DNA of 64,000 nt. It comes from Actinomadura alba (GTDB lineage Bacteria > Actinomycetota > Actinomycetes > Streptosporangiales > Streptosporangiaceae). The notes under the pieces were generated by a model that did no database searches, had not been told where the DNA came from, and worked only from the letters and a program-made list of their open reading frames with translations. The stretch covers positions 186,001 to 250,000 of the forward strand of contig NZ_JABVEC010000006.1 of NCBI RefSeq assembly GCF_014323705.1, in the 5' to 3' direction. The position numbers were made by a program, and so were the translations under genes. This document shows, piece after piece, positions 55,144 through 63,009 of this stretch. Each line of letters starts with the position of its first letter. Within the stretch, counting starts at the first letter, position 1.

Positions 55144-56469
55144 TCAGAAGGTATTGAGCAGGCGCTCGAAGGTCCCGAAGGCTCCGATCGCCACAGGCAC
55201 CATCACGACGACGGCCACCGCCTCGATGCGGTTCGTGATCCGCCGCAGCCTGGCCCGTACGTGCTCCGGCTGCTCGGTGGACAGCACCACGATCGGCAGC
55301 AGCAGGATGAGCAGCAGTACGGCGATCGCCGGTGCCACCGCCCATGGCTCATGGTCGGCCCAGGCCAGGACCAGGTGGACGATCACCGAGATGGCGGCGC
55401 CGAGCAGTGTGATCTTCTCGATCGCCAGCGGGAACACCCTTGCCCGGCTGGCCACGACGATCGCGAGCAGGACCGACAGCGCGGCGGTCCAGCCGTTGAA
55501 GACCGTCTTCGTGCCGTACCCCGCCACGACCACCGCGATCGCCACCGCGACGGTGGCGATCACCATGCTGTGGTGCGCGCTGGCCAGTGCCGTCGTGACG
55601 TCGCTGCGTGCGACAGTGGCTCCGGCGCTGCGCCGGTCGTCCAGCGTCGTGAGTCCCGAGAGCATCAGCGCGATGCGCAACAGCAGGCTGAGCAGGATCA
55701 CGCAGACGATGGCGAGGACGGCCGAGACACGCGCGGCGTCCAGGTCGAGGCCGGTGCTGATGGTCCAGGCCAGGGCGAGGACCAGGGCGAGGGCACCGCC
55801 GATCGTCCCGCCGCCGCGCAGCGGAGACGTGAGGCCGAGTCCGATGGTGACCAGACCGGCGAGTACCGCGATGCCGCCCCAGCGCGCCCAGCCTCCCCAG
55901 GCGTAGAGGTCGGCGGCGAACCAGATGGACAGGCCGCCCATGCCCGCGCCGCAGAGCGACAGCGCCGTGCCCAGCGGCTCGCGCCAGGTCGCGCCGATCG
56001 CCATGCCCGCGAGGAGCAGGAGGAAGGCCGCCGCGGCCACGATCGCCAGTCCTCCGGCCTCGGGCAGGCCGTTCCTGATGAGCAGCCCGATGGTCAGGGT
56101 GAGCGCCGTCGCACTGAACGTGGCCGTCCATCGCATCGGGCCGGGTCCCCAGCGCCAGACATGGCCGTCGAGAGCGTCGCCGACCACCTCGGGGACCTCG
56201 TGCACGACGGGGGCCGGCAGCGGTTCTTCGGCACGGATCAGCCGGAGCACGGAACCGTCGGGGATCCTGCGCTCGGCGAGGGTGGAGTTCCCGTCCAGCA
56301 CGTCGCCGGTCGTGGTCACGAGGTGCCGTAGCCGTGGCGGGTTCTCCACCGGGTCGCCGACCAGTTGCAGCACGTCCGGCATGAGGGCCCCGATCGGCTC
56401 CTGCGCGGGCAGGACCGCATCGACCCTCCGCTGGTCACCGACGATCGTGACCCGGCTCCACGAAGCCAT
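55144..56469 (-). CDS. eccD: EccD-type type VII secretion membrane protein
   Basis: A 441-residue EccD protein. It has an N-terminal ubiquitin-like (YukD-type) domain of ~100 residues (VTIVGDQRRVDAVLPAQEPI and TLAERRIPDGSVLRLI), then about eleven transmembrane helices. EccD forms the central membrane pore of ESX complexes. The ParA-like gene starts 17 bp after its stop. Confidence 0.9.
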   Translation of the reverse strand: MASWSRVTIVGDQRRVDAVLPAQEPIGALMPDVLQLVGDPVENPPRLRHLVTTTGDVLDGNSTLAERRIPDGSVLRLIRAEEPLPAPVVHEVPEVVGDALDGHVWRWGPGPMRWTATFSATALTLTIGLLIRNGLPEAGGLAIVAAAAFLLLLAGMAIGATWREPLGTALSLCGAGMGGLSIWFAADLYAWGGWARWGGIAVLAGLVTIGLGLTSPLRGGGTIGGALALVLALAWTISTGLDLDAARVSAVLAIVCVILLSLLLRIALMLSGLTTLDDRRSAGATVARSDVTTALASAHHSMVIATVAVAIAVVVAGYGTKTVFNGWTAALSVLLAIVVASRARVFPLAIEKITLLGAAISVIVHLVLAWADHEPWAVAPAIAVLLLILLLPIVVLSTEQPEHVRARLRRITNRIEAVAVVVMVPVAIGAFGTFERLLNTF

Positions 56470-56562
56470 GAGCGCCTTCCGTTGACGTCACTCCTCCGGT
56501 GGCCTTCGCCCCGGACCTGCATGATGGTGCGCGCGACCGCCGAGCGGCCCCGATCGCCCGGC

Positions 56563-57546
56563 CTAGTCTGGGATGGTCGCCACCGTGATCCGTTCAAGGT
56601 AGCCGTTGCGCAGGAGCCAGCGGACGCTCGGGAGGGCGGGCGGCTGGCTGAACAGGGCCGGCGCGATCGTGAAACGCATGGCTCCGCCGGGTCCTCCGGA
56701 ACCGGCGGGCACGACTGAGGCGTCGACCTGGAAGGGTCTGACCACTCGGTAGCGGTGGTAGTTCGACGGCACCTGCGAGTTCACGGTGAAGCGCGCGGCC
56801 GGCGGCTGTCCCCGCTGGGCGAACGGTGTGCCGGCCGGGAACAGCGCGGATCCGCTCTCCTGACCGAACTGATCCACCAGGGTGCCCTGTGGCAGGGGAT
56901 AGGCCAACGAGCCGCCGCCCCCCTGCTGCGCCATCTTGGCCCTGACATCGCCGACCAATGACGTGGCGAGCCGAGGGGCCTCCTGCTCCTCGAGCGCGGT
57001 CAGGCGCGCCGGGCGGGTCTCCTTGACGACGAGCTCGCCGTACATCCAGCGGCACGCCTCGTCCTCGGTGCCGAACTCGGCGCCGATCCGGCCCTCGCGG
57101 CCCTCGACGATCCCGGCGGAGAACTGGGTCTGGTTCCTCGCGAGCAGGTAGTAGCTGGAGGTGCGATGCGCCGGGGGACGCGGCTGGCCCGGGAGCACGT
57201 ACAGGGACGCCGGAACCCGCGCCCTGGACAGCGCGGTCCGGAGCATCGGAATCGTGACCTGGGCGCCCACCCAGTCGGCCGGCACCTGCGCCGCACCCGG
57301 ATTCGGCGCGGTCTGGGACTGGGCGGCCTGCTCCTTCTTCTGCTTCAGCAACTGGGTCTGCACGACCGACCAGCCGACGCAGCCCGCGCACGCGACCGCG
57401 GCGATGCACAGCCCGATGAGGATCTTGTTGATGTTCTCGTCGAGCGTACGGCGGGTGCGGTGTTGTCCGAACAATGCCGCGTCACGAAGACGCCGACGAC
57501 GCACTGCCACTGATTCGAGCAGCTGTGTGTCATAGTCCCGGGCCAC
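56563..57546 (-). CDS. Membrane-anchored TNT-domain protein of the ESX locus
   Basis: A 327-residue protein with an N-terminal transmembrane helix (about residues 41-62). C-terminal residues 221-320 match the TNT domain of mycobacterial CpnT and related actinobacterial proteins: LVDQFGQESGSALFPAGTPF, then AQRGQPPAARFTV and YHRYRVVRPFQVD. TNT toxins hydrolyse NAD+. In CpnT a glutamine near the PGGG...QY motif is essential; here the aligned stretch reads GPGGAMRF, so activity may be lost or changed. It has one transmembrane helix and lacks a transport domain, so it may be a secreted, anchored or housekeeping form. It is near eccD. Confidence 0.75.
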   Translation of the reverse strand: MARDYDTQLLESVAVRRRRLRDAALFGQHRTRRTLDENINKILIGLCIAAVACAGCVGWSVVQTQLLKQKKEQAAQSQTAPNPGAAQVPADWVGAQVTIPMLRTALSRARVPASLYVLPGQPRPPAHRTSSYYLLARNQTQFSAGIVEGREGRIGAEFGTEDEACRWMYGELVVKETRPARLTALEEQEAPRLATSLVGDVRAKMAQQGGGGSLAYPLPQGTLVDQFGQESGSALFPAGTPFAQRGQPPAARFTVNSQVPSNYHRYRVVRPFQVDASVVPAGSGGPGGAMRFTIAPALFSQPPALPSVRWLLRNGYLERITVATIPD

Positions 57547-57676
57547 CCACGTCTCCCGACAACGAACCGGCCCGCCTGCCGGCGGGCGTTGAACACAGTG
57601 CGGGAGGGACGCCCCTCAGCGGGTGTCCCCCCCGTACTCGAGCCGTCTGCTTGGCCCTGCCTGGCCGCGCGGTCCG

Positions 57677-57982
57677 TCAGATGGCCTGGACCGCCGCGCC
57701 GGCCTTGCTCAGCGTGGTCTGCGCGGTGCCGTCGTTGGCCTCGAGCGTCCCCTTGACGAGCCGGATGATCTCCCGGACCTCATTGGCCGCGTTGTGCCAC
57801 TTGAGCTCTTTGGCGCTGTACTCATCGGAGACCCCGGTGGCCTCGAAGTCCGACATCGCGGTCGAGACATCGGTGTCGCGCTGGCCGATGAGGGTTTCGA
57901 GCTGACCGATGATCGCGTGGATATTGGTCTGTGCCTCCCCCGAGGCATCGATGTCGTAGCTGCGCCGTCCGTTGCCGCTCAT
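57677..57982 (-). CDS. WXG100/ESAT-6-like protein
   Basis: A 101-residue helical protein (IHAIIGQLETLIGQRDTDVS then TAMSDFEATGVSDEYSAKEL) of WXG100 length and layout. The W-x-G turn is replaced by A-T-G near the middle, and the usual C-terminal secretion motif (YxxxD/E) is not evident. It probably pairs with the following small protein as a heterodimer exported through EccC. Confidence 0.7.
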   Translation of the reverse strand: MSGNGRRSYDIDASGEAQTNIHAIIGQLETLIGQRDTDVSTAMSDFEATGVSDEYSAKELKWHNAANEVREIIRLVKGTLEANDGTAQTTLSKAGAAVQAI

Positions 57983-58012
57983 TACAGTGCGTCTCCCTCG
58001 ATCTCGCTCAGC

Positions 58013-58345
58013 TCACCGGAACTTGGCGGCGTCGAAGTTGGCCGAGCCCATCCTCGACTGGGCCTCGTCCGCCATCGACTGGTCACCGGAAGAGAACGCC
58101 TGCTCCATGCCCATTTGACCGGTATTGACCGATCCCAGGCCGGCGTTGAGGTCCGCCGTGATCTGGTCGGCATTGGCCTTGAAGGAGTCGAAAGTCGCCT
58201 TGCCGGCGCCGTTGAACTTGCCCACGAGCGGCTCTGCCGCCTGGATCAGCTGCCTGACCAGAGTCCCCAGGTCCTGGTTCGCGCCCTGGGTGCCCCGCGC
58301 CAGGGTGACCAGCGTCTGATCGCCCTGGTCCCACCGCCCTGACAT
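58013..58345 (-). CDS. WXG100-like protein (second of pair)
   Basis: A 110-residue helical protein (MSGRWDQGDQTLVTLARGTQ, LVRQLIQAAEPLVGKFNGAG). F-N-G replaces W-x-G in the turn, and D/A-rich helices follow. It is 30 bp upstream of the other WXG100-like gene; the two are likely co-exported partners. Confidence 0.75.
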   Translation of the reverse strand: MSGRWDQGDQTLVTLARGTQGANQDLGTLVRQLIQAAEPLVGKFNGAGKATFDSFKANADQITADLNAGLGSVNTGQMGMEQAFSSGDQSMADEAQSRMGSANFDAAKFR

Positions 58346-58653
58346 GCTCTCACCTGCCCACTCAGTTCGTCACTTGTCGCGCTCTGTCCGTTCGAGGGAA
58401 CCTCAGCACGAACGCCATCGCCCATGCTCTCACAGGTCGTGGCTTCGGCTCTTCCCTATATGTAGATGTGACCGGAGGAGCGTTGGTTCCCACGTATCCA
58501 ATGTGTTCGTCCTTGAATGTACGGCCGCAAAGGGCGTGCGGACCAGATGCGTCCCGGCATAGTCTTGCTTTACCTTGATTTGACCGGAACCTTCGGAGGG
58601 TTCGCGCCATCAAAGAGTCTGGGCGACATGGCGGATCAACGGGAGGCGGGGTC
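58346..58653. other. Divergent intergenic region of the ESX locus
   Basis: 308 bp without a gene separate the leftward ESX genes from the rightward toxin block. It should hold both promoters. Short palindromic stretches are present, but no clear operator or known RNA element was recognised. Confidence 0.5.
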
Positions 58654-59025
58654 ATGAAGTTCGAGGTGGTGGAGCAGCCCGGCTGGGACGCTCTGGGCGA
58701 CCATGCGGACGACCATGCCGAGATGAACACGTCCCGTCCCGACGAGGACGGCACCGGCGCGTCGGATCCCCTCACGGCGCTCAAGGCGGGGACCGCCCGG
58801 CTGGCATCGGACATCAAGGCGGACGCGCAGCAGATCAGTGAGAGCGTCGCCCAGATGGCGGACCTGGCCGGAATGGCGGCGGCGGCGACCGTACGAAAGC
58901 ACGGGCCGACGACCACGCGCCCGCCCGCCGGTTTCCGTGCGGGCCGGTTCAGCGGCACCCGAAAGTCGCCCGACGTCGAGTCCGCATTCCAGTGGCCGTC
59001 CGGTGGCACCGGGTCGATCGACTGA
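58654..59025 (+). CDS. Small ESX-associated protein, unknown
   Basis: A 123-residue protein beginning MKFEVVEQPGWDALGDHADD, with a helical centre (ASDIKADAQQISESVAQMAD) and a Pro-rich tail. It resembles small substrate-like proteins of ESX loci but no family is assigned. GGGAGG precedes the ATG. It is first of a series of small genes leading to the large toxin. Confidence 0.6.
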   Translation: MKFEVVEQPGWDALGDHADDHAEMNTSRPDEDGTGASDPLTALKAGTARLASDIKADAQQISESVAQMADLAGMAAAATVRKHGPTTTRPPAGFRAGRFSGTRKSPDVESAFQWPSGGTGSID

Positions 59026-59049
59026 CGAGTAGGAACGGAGAACAGCGGC

Positions 59050-59391
59050 ATGTCGAGTTGGGACATCGACCCTCCCGGCGTGAGCGGCGTCGTGACCAGG
59101 GTCGCGGGGCACGTCACCGACGGCGCCGGCGGCGGGGGCGGCGACGGCAAGACCCTCCAGAAGCAGGTGACCGACTTCGCCAACCACGTCGAGGACGCGG
59201 GCACCGGCGCCGCCAGCGCTCCCATCGGCACCGCGCTGAAGGAATTCGTCGAGCACTACTCGCCCACTCTCAAGAGCATGGGCACCAAGACGAGCAGTTG
59301 CATCACGGGCGCGGTCGCGGCCACCAGGGCGTATATCGACGGCGACCTGGAAATGGCCGCGGAGGCCCAGCGGAACGCGACTCGGCAGTGA
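59050..59391 (+). CDS. DUF6507-family ESX substrate-like protein
   Basis: A 113-residue helical protein beginning MSSWDIDPPGVSGVVTRVAG, as in DUF6507 proteins encoded near ESX-type genes. A Gly-rich turn (GAGGGGGDGK) precedes the main helices. Its role is probably as a WXG100-like exported partner. It is 24 bp after the preceding gene. Confidence 0.7.
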   Translation: MSSWDIDPPGVSGVVTRVAGHVTDGAGGGGGDGKTLQKQVTDFANHVEDAGTGAASAPIGTALKEFVEHYSPTLKSMGTKTSSCITGAVAATRAYIDGDLEMAAEAQRNATRQ

Positions 59392-59492
59392 ACGGGCCGG
59401 CGGCGTCGGATGCCCGTACATGGGCGAACGGGATGCCGCCGGCACCAGTGGACACCAGTACGGACGCCGGGGACGCCGGCGCGGATTCGTGA
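59388..59492 (+). CDS. Very short coupled frame, doubtful
   Basis: A GTG at 59388 overlaps the preceding stop (GTGA) and reads 34 residues (VNGPAASDARTWANGMPP...). No domain is recognised. Its stop overlaps another GTG at 59489 that continues in a different frame from the toxin. It may be real, or the remains of the true upstream part of the toxin gene. Confidence 0.3.
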   Translation: MNGPAASDARTWANGMPPAPVDTSTDAGDAGADS

Positions 59493-59528
59493 CGATGACG
59501 GAGACCGGGCAGATCCGGTCATCGGGTT

Positions 59529-62048
59529 TTGGGTGGTGTGACGACGTTGAGTGGTGTGATCGATCCGGGTGCGATTCCGATTCCTGCGGTGAATCCGGAG
59601 GAGGTGGATGCTGCTGGGCGGGCTCTGAAGGCGGATGGGGTGAGTATCGCTCAGAAGGGTCATGACATCGATTCGGCGTGGCAGGGGTTGTCGCAGTTTT
59701 ATTCGGCGCCTGAGGCGGGGTTGCTGTTCGCCGGGACGAATCCGGTGGCGTCGGCCGGGGATTCGTTGAAGGCGCCTACGGGTACTGCGGGTGATGCGTT
59801 GGTGACGTTTGCGGCGACGGCGCGGACGTTGGTGGGGGATCTGCGGCGGTTGAAGTCTGAGGCGGTGTCGTTCCGGGCGAGTATCGATGGGGACGATGAT
59901 TGGCGTGAGGATGAGGACAAGGTCAATCAGCATAATGACCTGAACAATGATGTGATGGCCAAATTGGTGGCCTATCAGGAGGCGGAGCGGACCTGCGCGA
60001 ACGCGATTACGGCGTTGTTCGGCGGGACGCGTTTCATTGGTTCTGATCCGACTGCTGATGAGCAGTTGGTTCGGAATGGTGAGCAGGTTTACGGGTTGTC
60101 GCGGACGATCGAGGACATCGAGACTCCGTGGGCGAAGCCGCAGGAGTACGACGCGCCGTGGTACGAGGATGTCTGGAACGGCGTCAAGGACTTCGGTGTC
60201 GGGATCGTGCAGGACCTGGCCTCGCTGGTGGGCATGTACGGCGAGGACGGCTGGGGCTGGCAGGGCTGGGACGGTCTGCTGGGCAACTGGGAGGCCATGG
60301 CGGGTGGCCTGGTGGGCCTGGTGGGTTTCTACGGACCGGACGGCTGGGGGTGGCAGGGCTGGGGCAACCTCGGCGACAACTGGCTCGGCCTGGTGAACGC
60401 GTTCGTGCCGTACCGGGAGTGGGACGGCGGCAACGGCGCGGGGTACGTCATCACCCAGAGCGTGCTGAACATCGGCAGTTGCTTCCTCGGTGGTGCCGGT
60501 GTGGTCAAGGGCCTGATCCGGGCGGGCCGGCGGGGCGACGCCGATGTGGACGTCGATTCCCCGGACGCCAATCGGGTCGACCTGGACCAGGCGGACCTGC
60601 CCGGTCAGCAGTCCAACCTGCCCTCGACCCAGGATCTGCAGAACTCCCTGGACGACCTGGATCTGGACACCGACGAGCTCAACGGCCTCGACGACGCCCT
60701 GCGGGACGCCGACGGCTTCGACGACGTGCCCGCCGACAACACCCCTGACAGCACGACCGACAACACGCCCGACCGCGAACCGGTCAACGTCGGCGGACGC
60801 GAGCAGAACGGCGACGGCGGCCAGCAGCAGGGTGACCCTTCACCCACGGACGGCGGCGGAGACGGTCCGACCGACCCGCCCAACGGCGACTCCGACGGAC
60901 CCGGCGATCAGCAAGGTCAGGGCGACCAGAACCCGGGTGATGGGAACACCTCCGACCCGGACAACGCAGATCCGGACAACGCAGATCCGGACAACGCAGA
61001 TCCGGACAACGCAGATCCGGACAACGCAGATCCGGACAACGCAGATCCGGACAACGCAGATCCGGACAACGCAGATCCGGACAACGCTGACCCGGACAAC
61101 GCTGACCCGGACAACGCTGACCCGGACAACGCTGACCCGGACAACGCTGACCCGGACAACGCTGACCCGGACGGCGCAGACCCGGATCATGACGGTGCCG
61201 ACCCCGGTGGGCACACCGATCCGCTCCCCGGGCGGGTCGAGGACGGTATCCGGCGGTTCGACTCCGATGCCGATGGTGAGCGCTACGGGGAGGAACGCCT
61301 CGGCGACGTCTACCGGAATCTGCCTCCCGACCTGCAGAACGCGGTGCGGTGGTACACCAGGCAGTCGTTCCCGAACCCGTTCCTGCGCCCGGGTGCCGAT
61401 CTGCCGGCCGCCCTGCACCGTGCGTGGAACAGCGTCCAGCCGGGATGGCATCTGTTCGAGATGAACGGTGGACGTCCCCCGTCCATCGCCGACATCTACG
61501 ATGCGTCACGCCGGACCGATCTGACACCGGATCAGCGGTCCATCGTCGACGACATCCTGCGCCGCCCGGACCCAGAGGCGCGACTGGAGGAGTGGCTCAA
61601 CTACTCGGGCCATCGCGGATTCCTGGCCCGGTACTTCGACGGATTCCCGAGCGAGGCCGACTTCTGGCACCGGATCGACGAGATCGATCGGGCGCTGGAC
61701 CAGCCGCTTCCGGAGGGCGTCCAAGTGCAGCGAGGTCTGCACGACGTAAGCTTCATGGATGGGTTCGATCCGAGCAATCCCAGGGCGCTGGAGGGGACGA
61801 CCCAGACCGAGCCGGCCTACATGTCGACCTCGCTGGGCAGGACACCCGCCGTCGTCGATGGGAATCCGTTCAAATTCAACCTGCACATCAATGTGCCGGA
61901 AGGCTCGCCCGGGCTGTGGATGGGCAAGCAGAGCGTGTTCGATGACCAGCGTGAGCTGATCCTGCCGCGGGGCACCCGCTACCGCATCAACAGCGTGACG
62001 CCGAACGCCCATGGTGGATACGACATCGACGCCGACGTTCTGCCGTAG
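59529..62048 (+). CDS. ESX-linked polymorphic toxin with C-terminal ADP-ribosyltransferase-like domain
   Basis: An 839-residue multidomain protein. The N-terminal ~200 residues are a helical export-type domain (PAVNPEEVDAAGRALKADGV). Two DGWGWQGW-rich segments follow (about residues 235-290), then an Asp/Pro-rich stretch with 14 DPDNA repeats. The C-terminal domain (about residues 550-839) resembles ADP-ribosyltransferases: Arg735 (VQVQRGL), STS (766-768, YMSTSLG), and Gln807-x-Glu809 (DDQREL), the R-STS-QxE arrangement of C3-type enzymes. The substrate is unknown. The start is uncertain: TTG 59529 or GTG 59538, with a possible frameshift upstream. The following gene is the likely immunity gene. 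Confidence 0.82.
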   Translation: MGGVTTLSGVIDPGAIPIPAVNPEEVDAAGRALKADGVSIAQKGHDIDSAWQGLSQFYSAPEAGLLFAGTNPVASAGDSLKAPTGTAGDALVTFAATARTLVGDLRRLKSEAVSFRASIDGDDDWREDEDKVNQHNDLNNDVMAKLVAYQEAERTCANAITALFGGTRFIGSDPTADEQLVRNGEQVYGLSRTIEDIETPWAKPQEYDAPWYEDVWNGVKDFGVGIVQDLASLVGMYGEDGWGWQGWDGLLGNWEAMAGGLVGLVGFYGPDGWGWQGWGNLGDNWLGLVNAFVPYREWDGGNGAGYVITQSVLNIGSCFLGGAGVVKGLIRAGRRGDADVDVDSPDANRVDLDQADLPGQQSNLPSTQDLQNSLDDLDLDTDELNGLDDALRDADGFDDVPADNTPDSTTDNTPDREPVNVGGREQNGDGGQQQGDPSPTDGGGDGPTDPPNGDSDGPGDQQGQGDQNPGDGNTSDPDNADPDNADPDNADPDNADPDNADPDNADPDNADPDNADPDNADPDNADPDNADPDNADPDNADPDNADPDGADPDHDGADPGGHTDPLPGRVEDGIRRFDSDADGERYGEERLGDVYRNLPPDLQNAVRWYTRQSFPNPFLRPGADLPAALHRAWNSVQPGWHLFEMNGGRPPSIADIYDASRRTDLTPDQRSIVDDILRRPDPEARLEEWLNYSGHRGFLARYFDGFPSEADFWHRIDEIDRALDQPLPEGVQVQRGLHDVSFMDGFDPSNPRALEGTTQTEPAYMSTSLGRTPAVVDGNPFKFNLHINVPEGSPGLWMGKQSVFDDQRELILPRGTRYRINSVTPNAHGGYDIDADVLP
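60954..61178 (+). repeat. 15-bp tandem repeat encoding DPDNA
   Basis: Fourteen 15-bp units encode DPDNA, and a fifteenth reads DPDGA. The first eight use GCAGAT at the unit boundary and the last six GCTGAC, so there are two homogenised blocks. The unit length keeps the frame. Confidence 0.9.
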
Positions 62049-62085
62049 GTGAGCATGTACGAACAACGTGAAGGGAGTGCGGCCG

Positions 62086-62967
62086 GTGGGCCCGCAGAGC
62101 AAGCAGAGTGATCCGCTGTCGGGTGGACAGAACGGCCCGCCTCCCGGCGGGACCGGATCGGGGCCCTCGGCCGCGGACCGGCCGCGTCGTTCCGGTCCTC
62201 CGCCGGGCACGTACCTGCTCATCACGAAGGGCCCCGTTCACTACCTTCCCGTCACCCTGACCGGTGAGGTCATCGGCTACCTGTGGGCATCGCCGACCGA
62301 GAAGGCGGGGGGGTATGTGCGCCGGCTGACCGCGTCGGAGGAGGCGTTCCGGTCGCCGGTGACGTGGTCGGAACGGATGCGAGAGTCCTATGGTGAGGGC
62401 CTGTCGGCGTTGCAGGCACTACGCCGCTGGCAGGGTGCCCCTGAAGATCCGCAGGGTGGTGCGATCGCCGCCGACGCCGAGGAGGGCGAGGCGGCGAGTC
62501 TGGCGGAGTTGTACGAGCTGGCCAATCCGGGCGGCGACCCTCCCCCTGACTCCCTCGGGCCGGAGGGCACGTTCCCGGATGGCACGCCGATGGACCGGTC
62601 GAAGGGGTGGGGTGATCTGTCGCCGTTCACCCTGGAGAAGCCGGGTTACTCCTTCCAGGCCGATTCGGCCGTGCGCTATCTGCCCGTGACCAAGGGCGGT
62701 GAGGTTCTCGGCTACCTGTGGGCGTCCGGTACCGAGGACGCCGCCGATTACCAGCGCCGCCTGTCCGCCGGAGCCGAGGGCTTCCGCGCCGGTCGACTAT
62801 GGATTTCCCGGCTCGACCAGTGCAAGAAAGAGGGGTTGCCCCCGCTGGACGCACTGCGCCGTTGGATCGGTGTGCCCGAGGACCCGGAGTGGGGTGGCGT
62901 CGCCGCCGATGCGCAGGAGCAAGAGGCCCCCAGCCTGGACGCGCTGAAGGAGATCGCCGGACGCTGA
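62086..62967 (+). CDS. Protein with a duplicated domain, candidate immunity protein
   Basis: A 293-residue soluble protein with two copies of a ~105-residue domain (about 62200-62525 and 62630-62965). Each copy has VHYLPVTLTGEVIGYLWAS or VRYLPVTKGGEVLGYLWAS, then an ALRRW-G-PEDP segment. No known family is recognised. It directly follows the ADP-ribosyltransferase-like toxin, the usual place of an immunity gene. GGGAG lies before the GTG at 62086; a GTG at 62068 is also in frame. The immunity role is inferred from position only. Confidence 0.65.
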   Translation: MGPQSKQSDPLSGGQNGPPPGGTGSGPSAADRPRRSGPPPGTYLLITKGPVHYLPVTLTGEVIGYLWASPTEKAGGYVRRLTASEEAFRSPVTWSERMRESYGEGLSALQALRRWQGAPEDPQGGAIAADAEEGEAASLAELYELANPGGDPPPDSLGPEGTFPDGTPMDRSKGWGDLSPFTLEKPGYSFQADSAVRYLPVTKGGEVLGYLWASGTEDAADYQRRLSAGAEGFRAGRLWISRLDQCKKEGLPPLDALRRWIGVPEDPEWGGVAADAQEQEAPSLDALKEIAGR

Positions 62968-63009
62968 GCGCGCGTTCTGCCAGCGCGCTCGTCCACTCCC
63001 GGCGCGGGC

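Noticed and set aside
58346-58653. A specific operator for the ESX promoters
   Set aside because: Only short, unremarkable palindromes are present; nothing distinguishes them from chance in this composition.
60954-61178. Possible CRISPR array
   Set aside because: The repeats are contiguous 15-bp units without spacers and are in frame inside a coding sequence.
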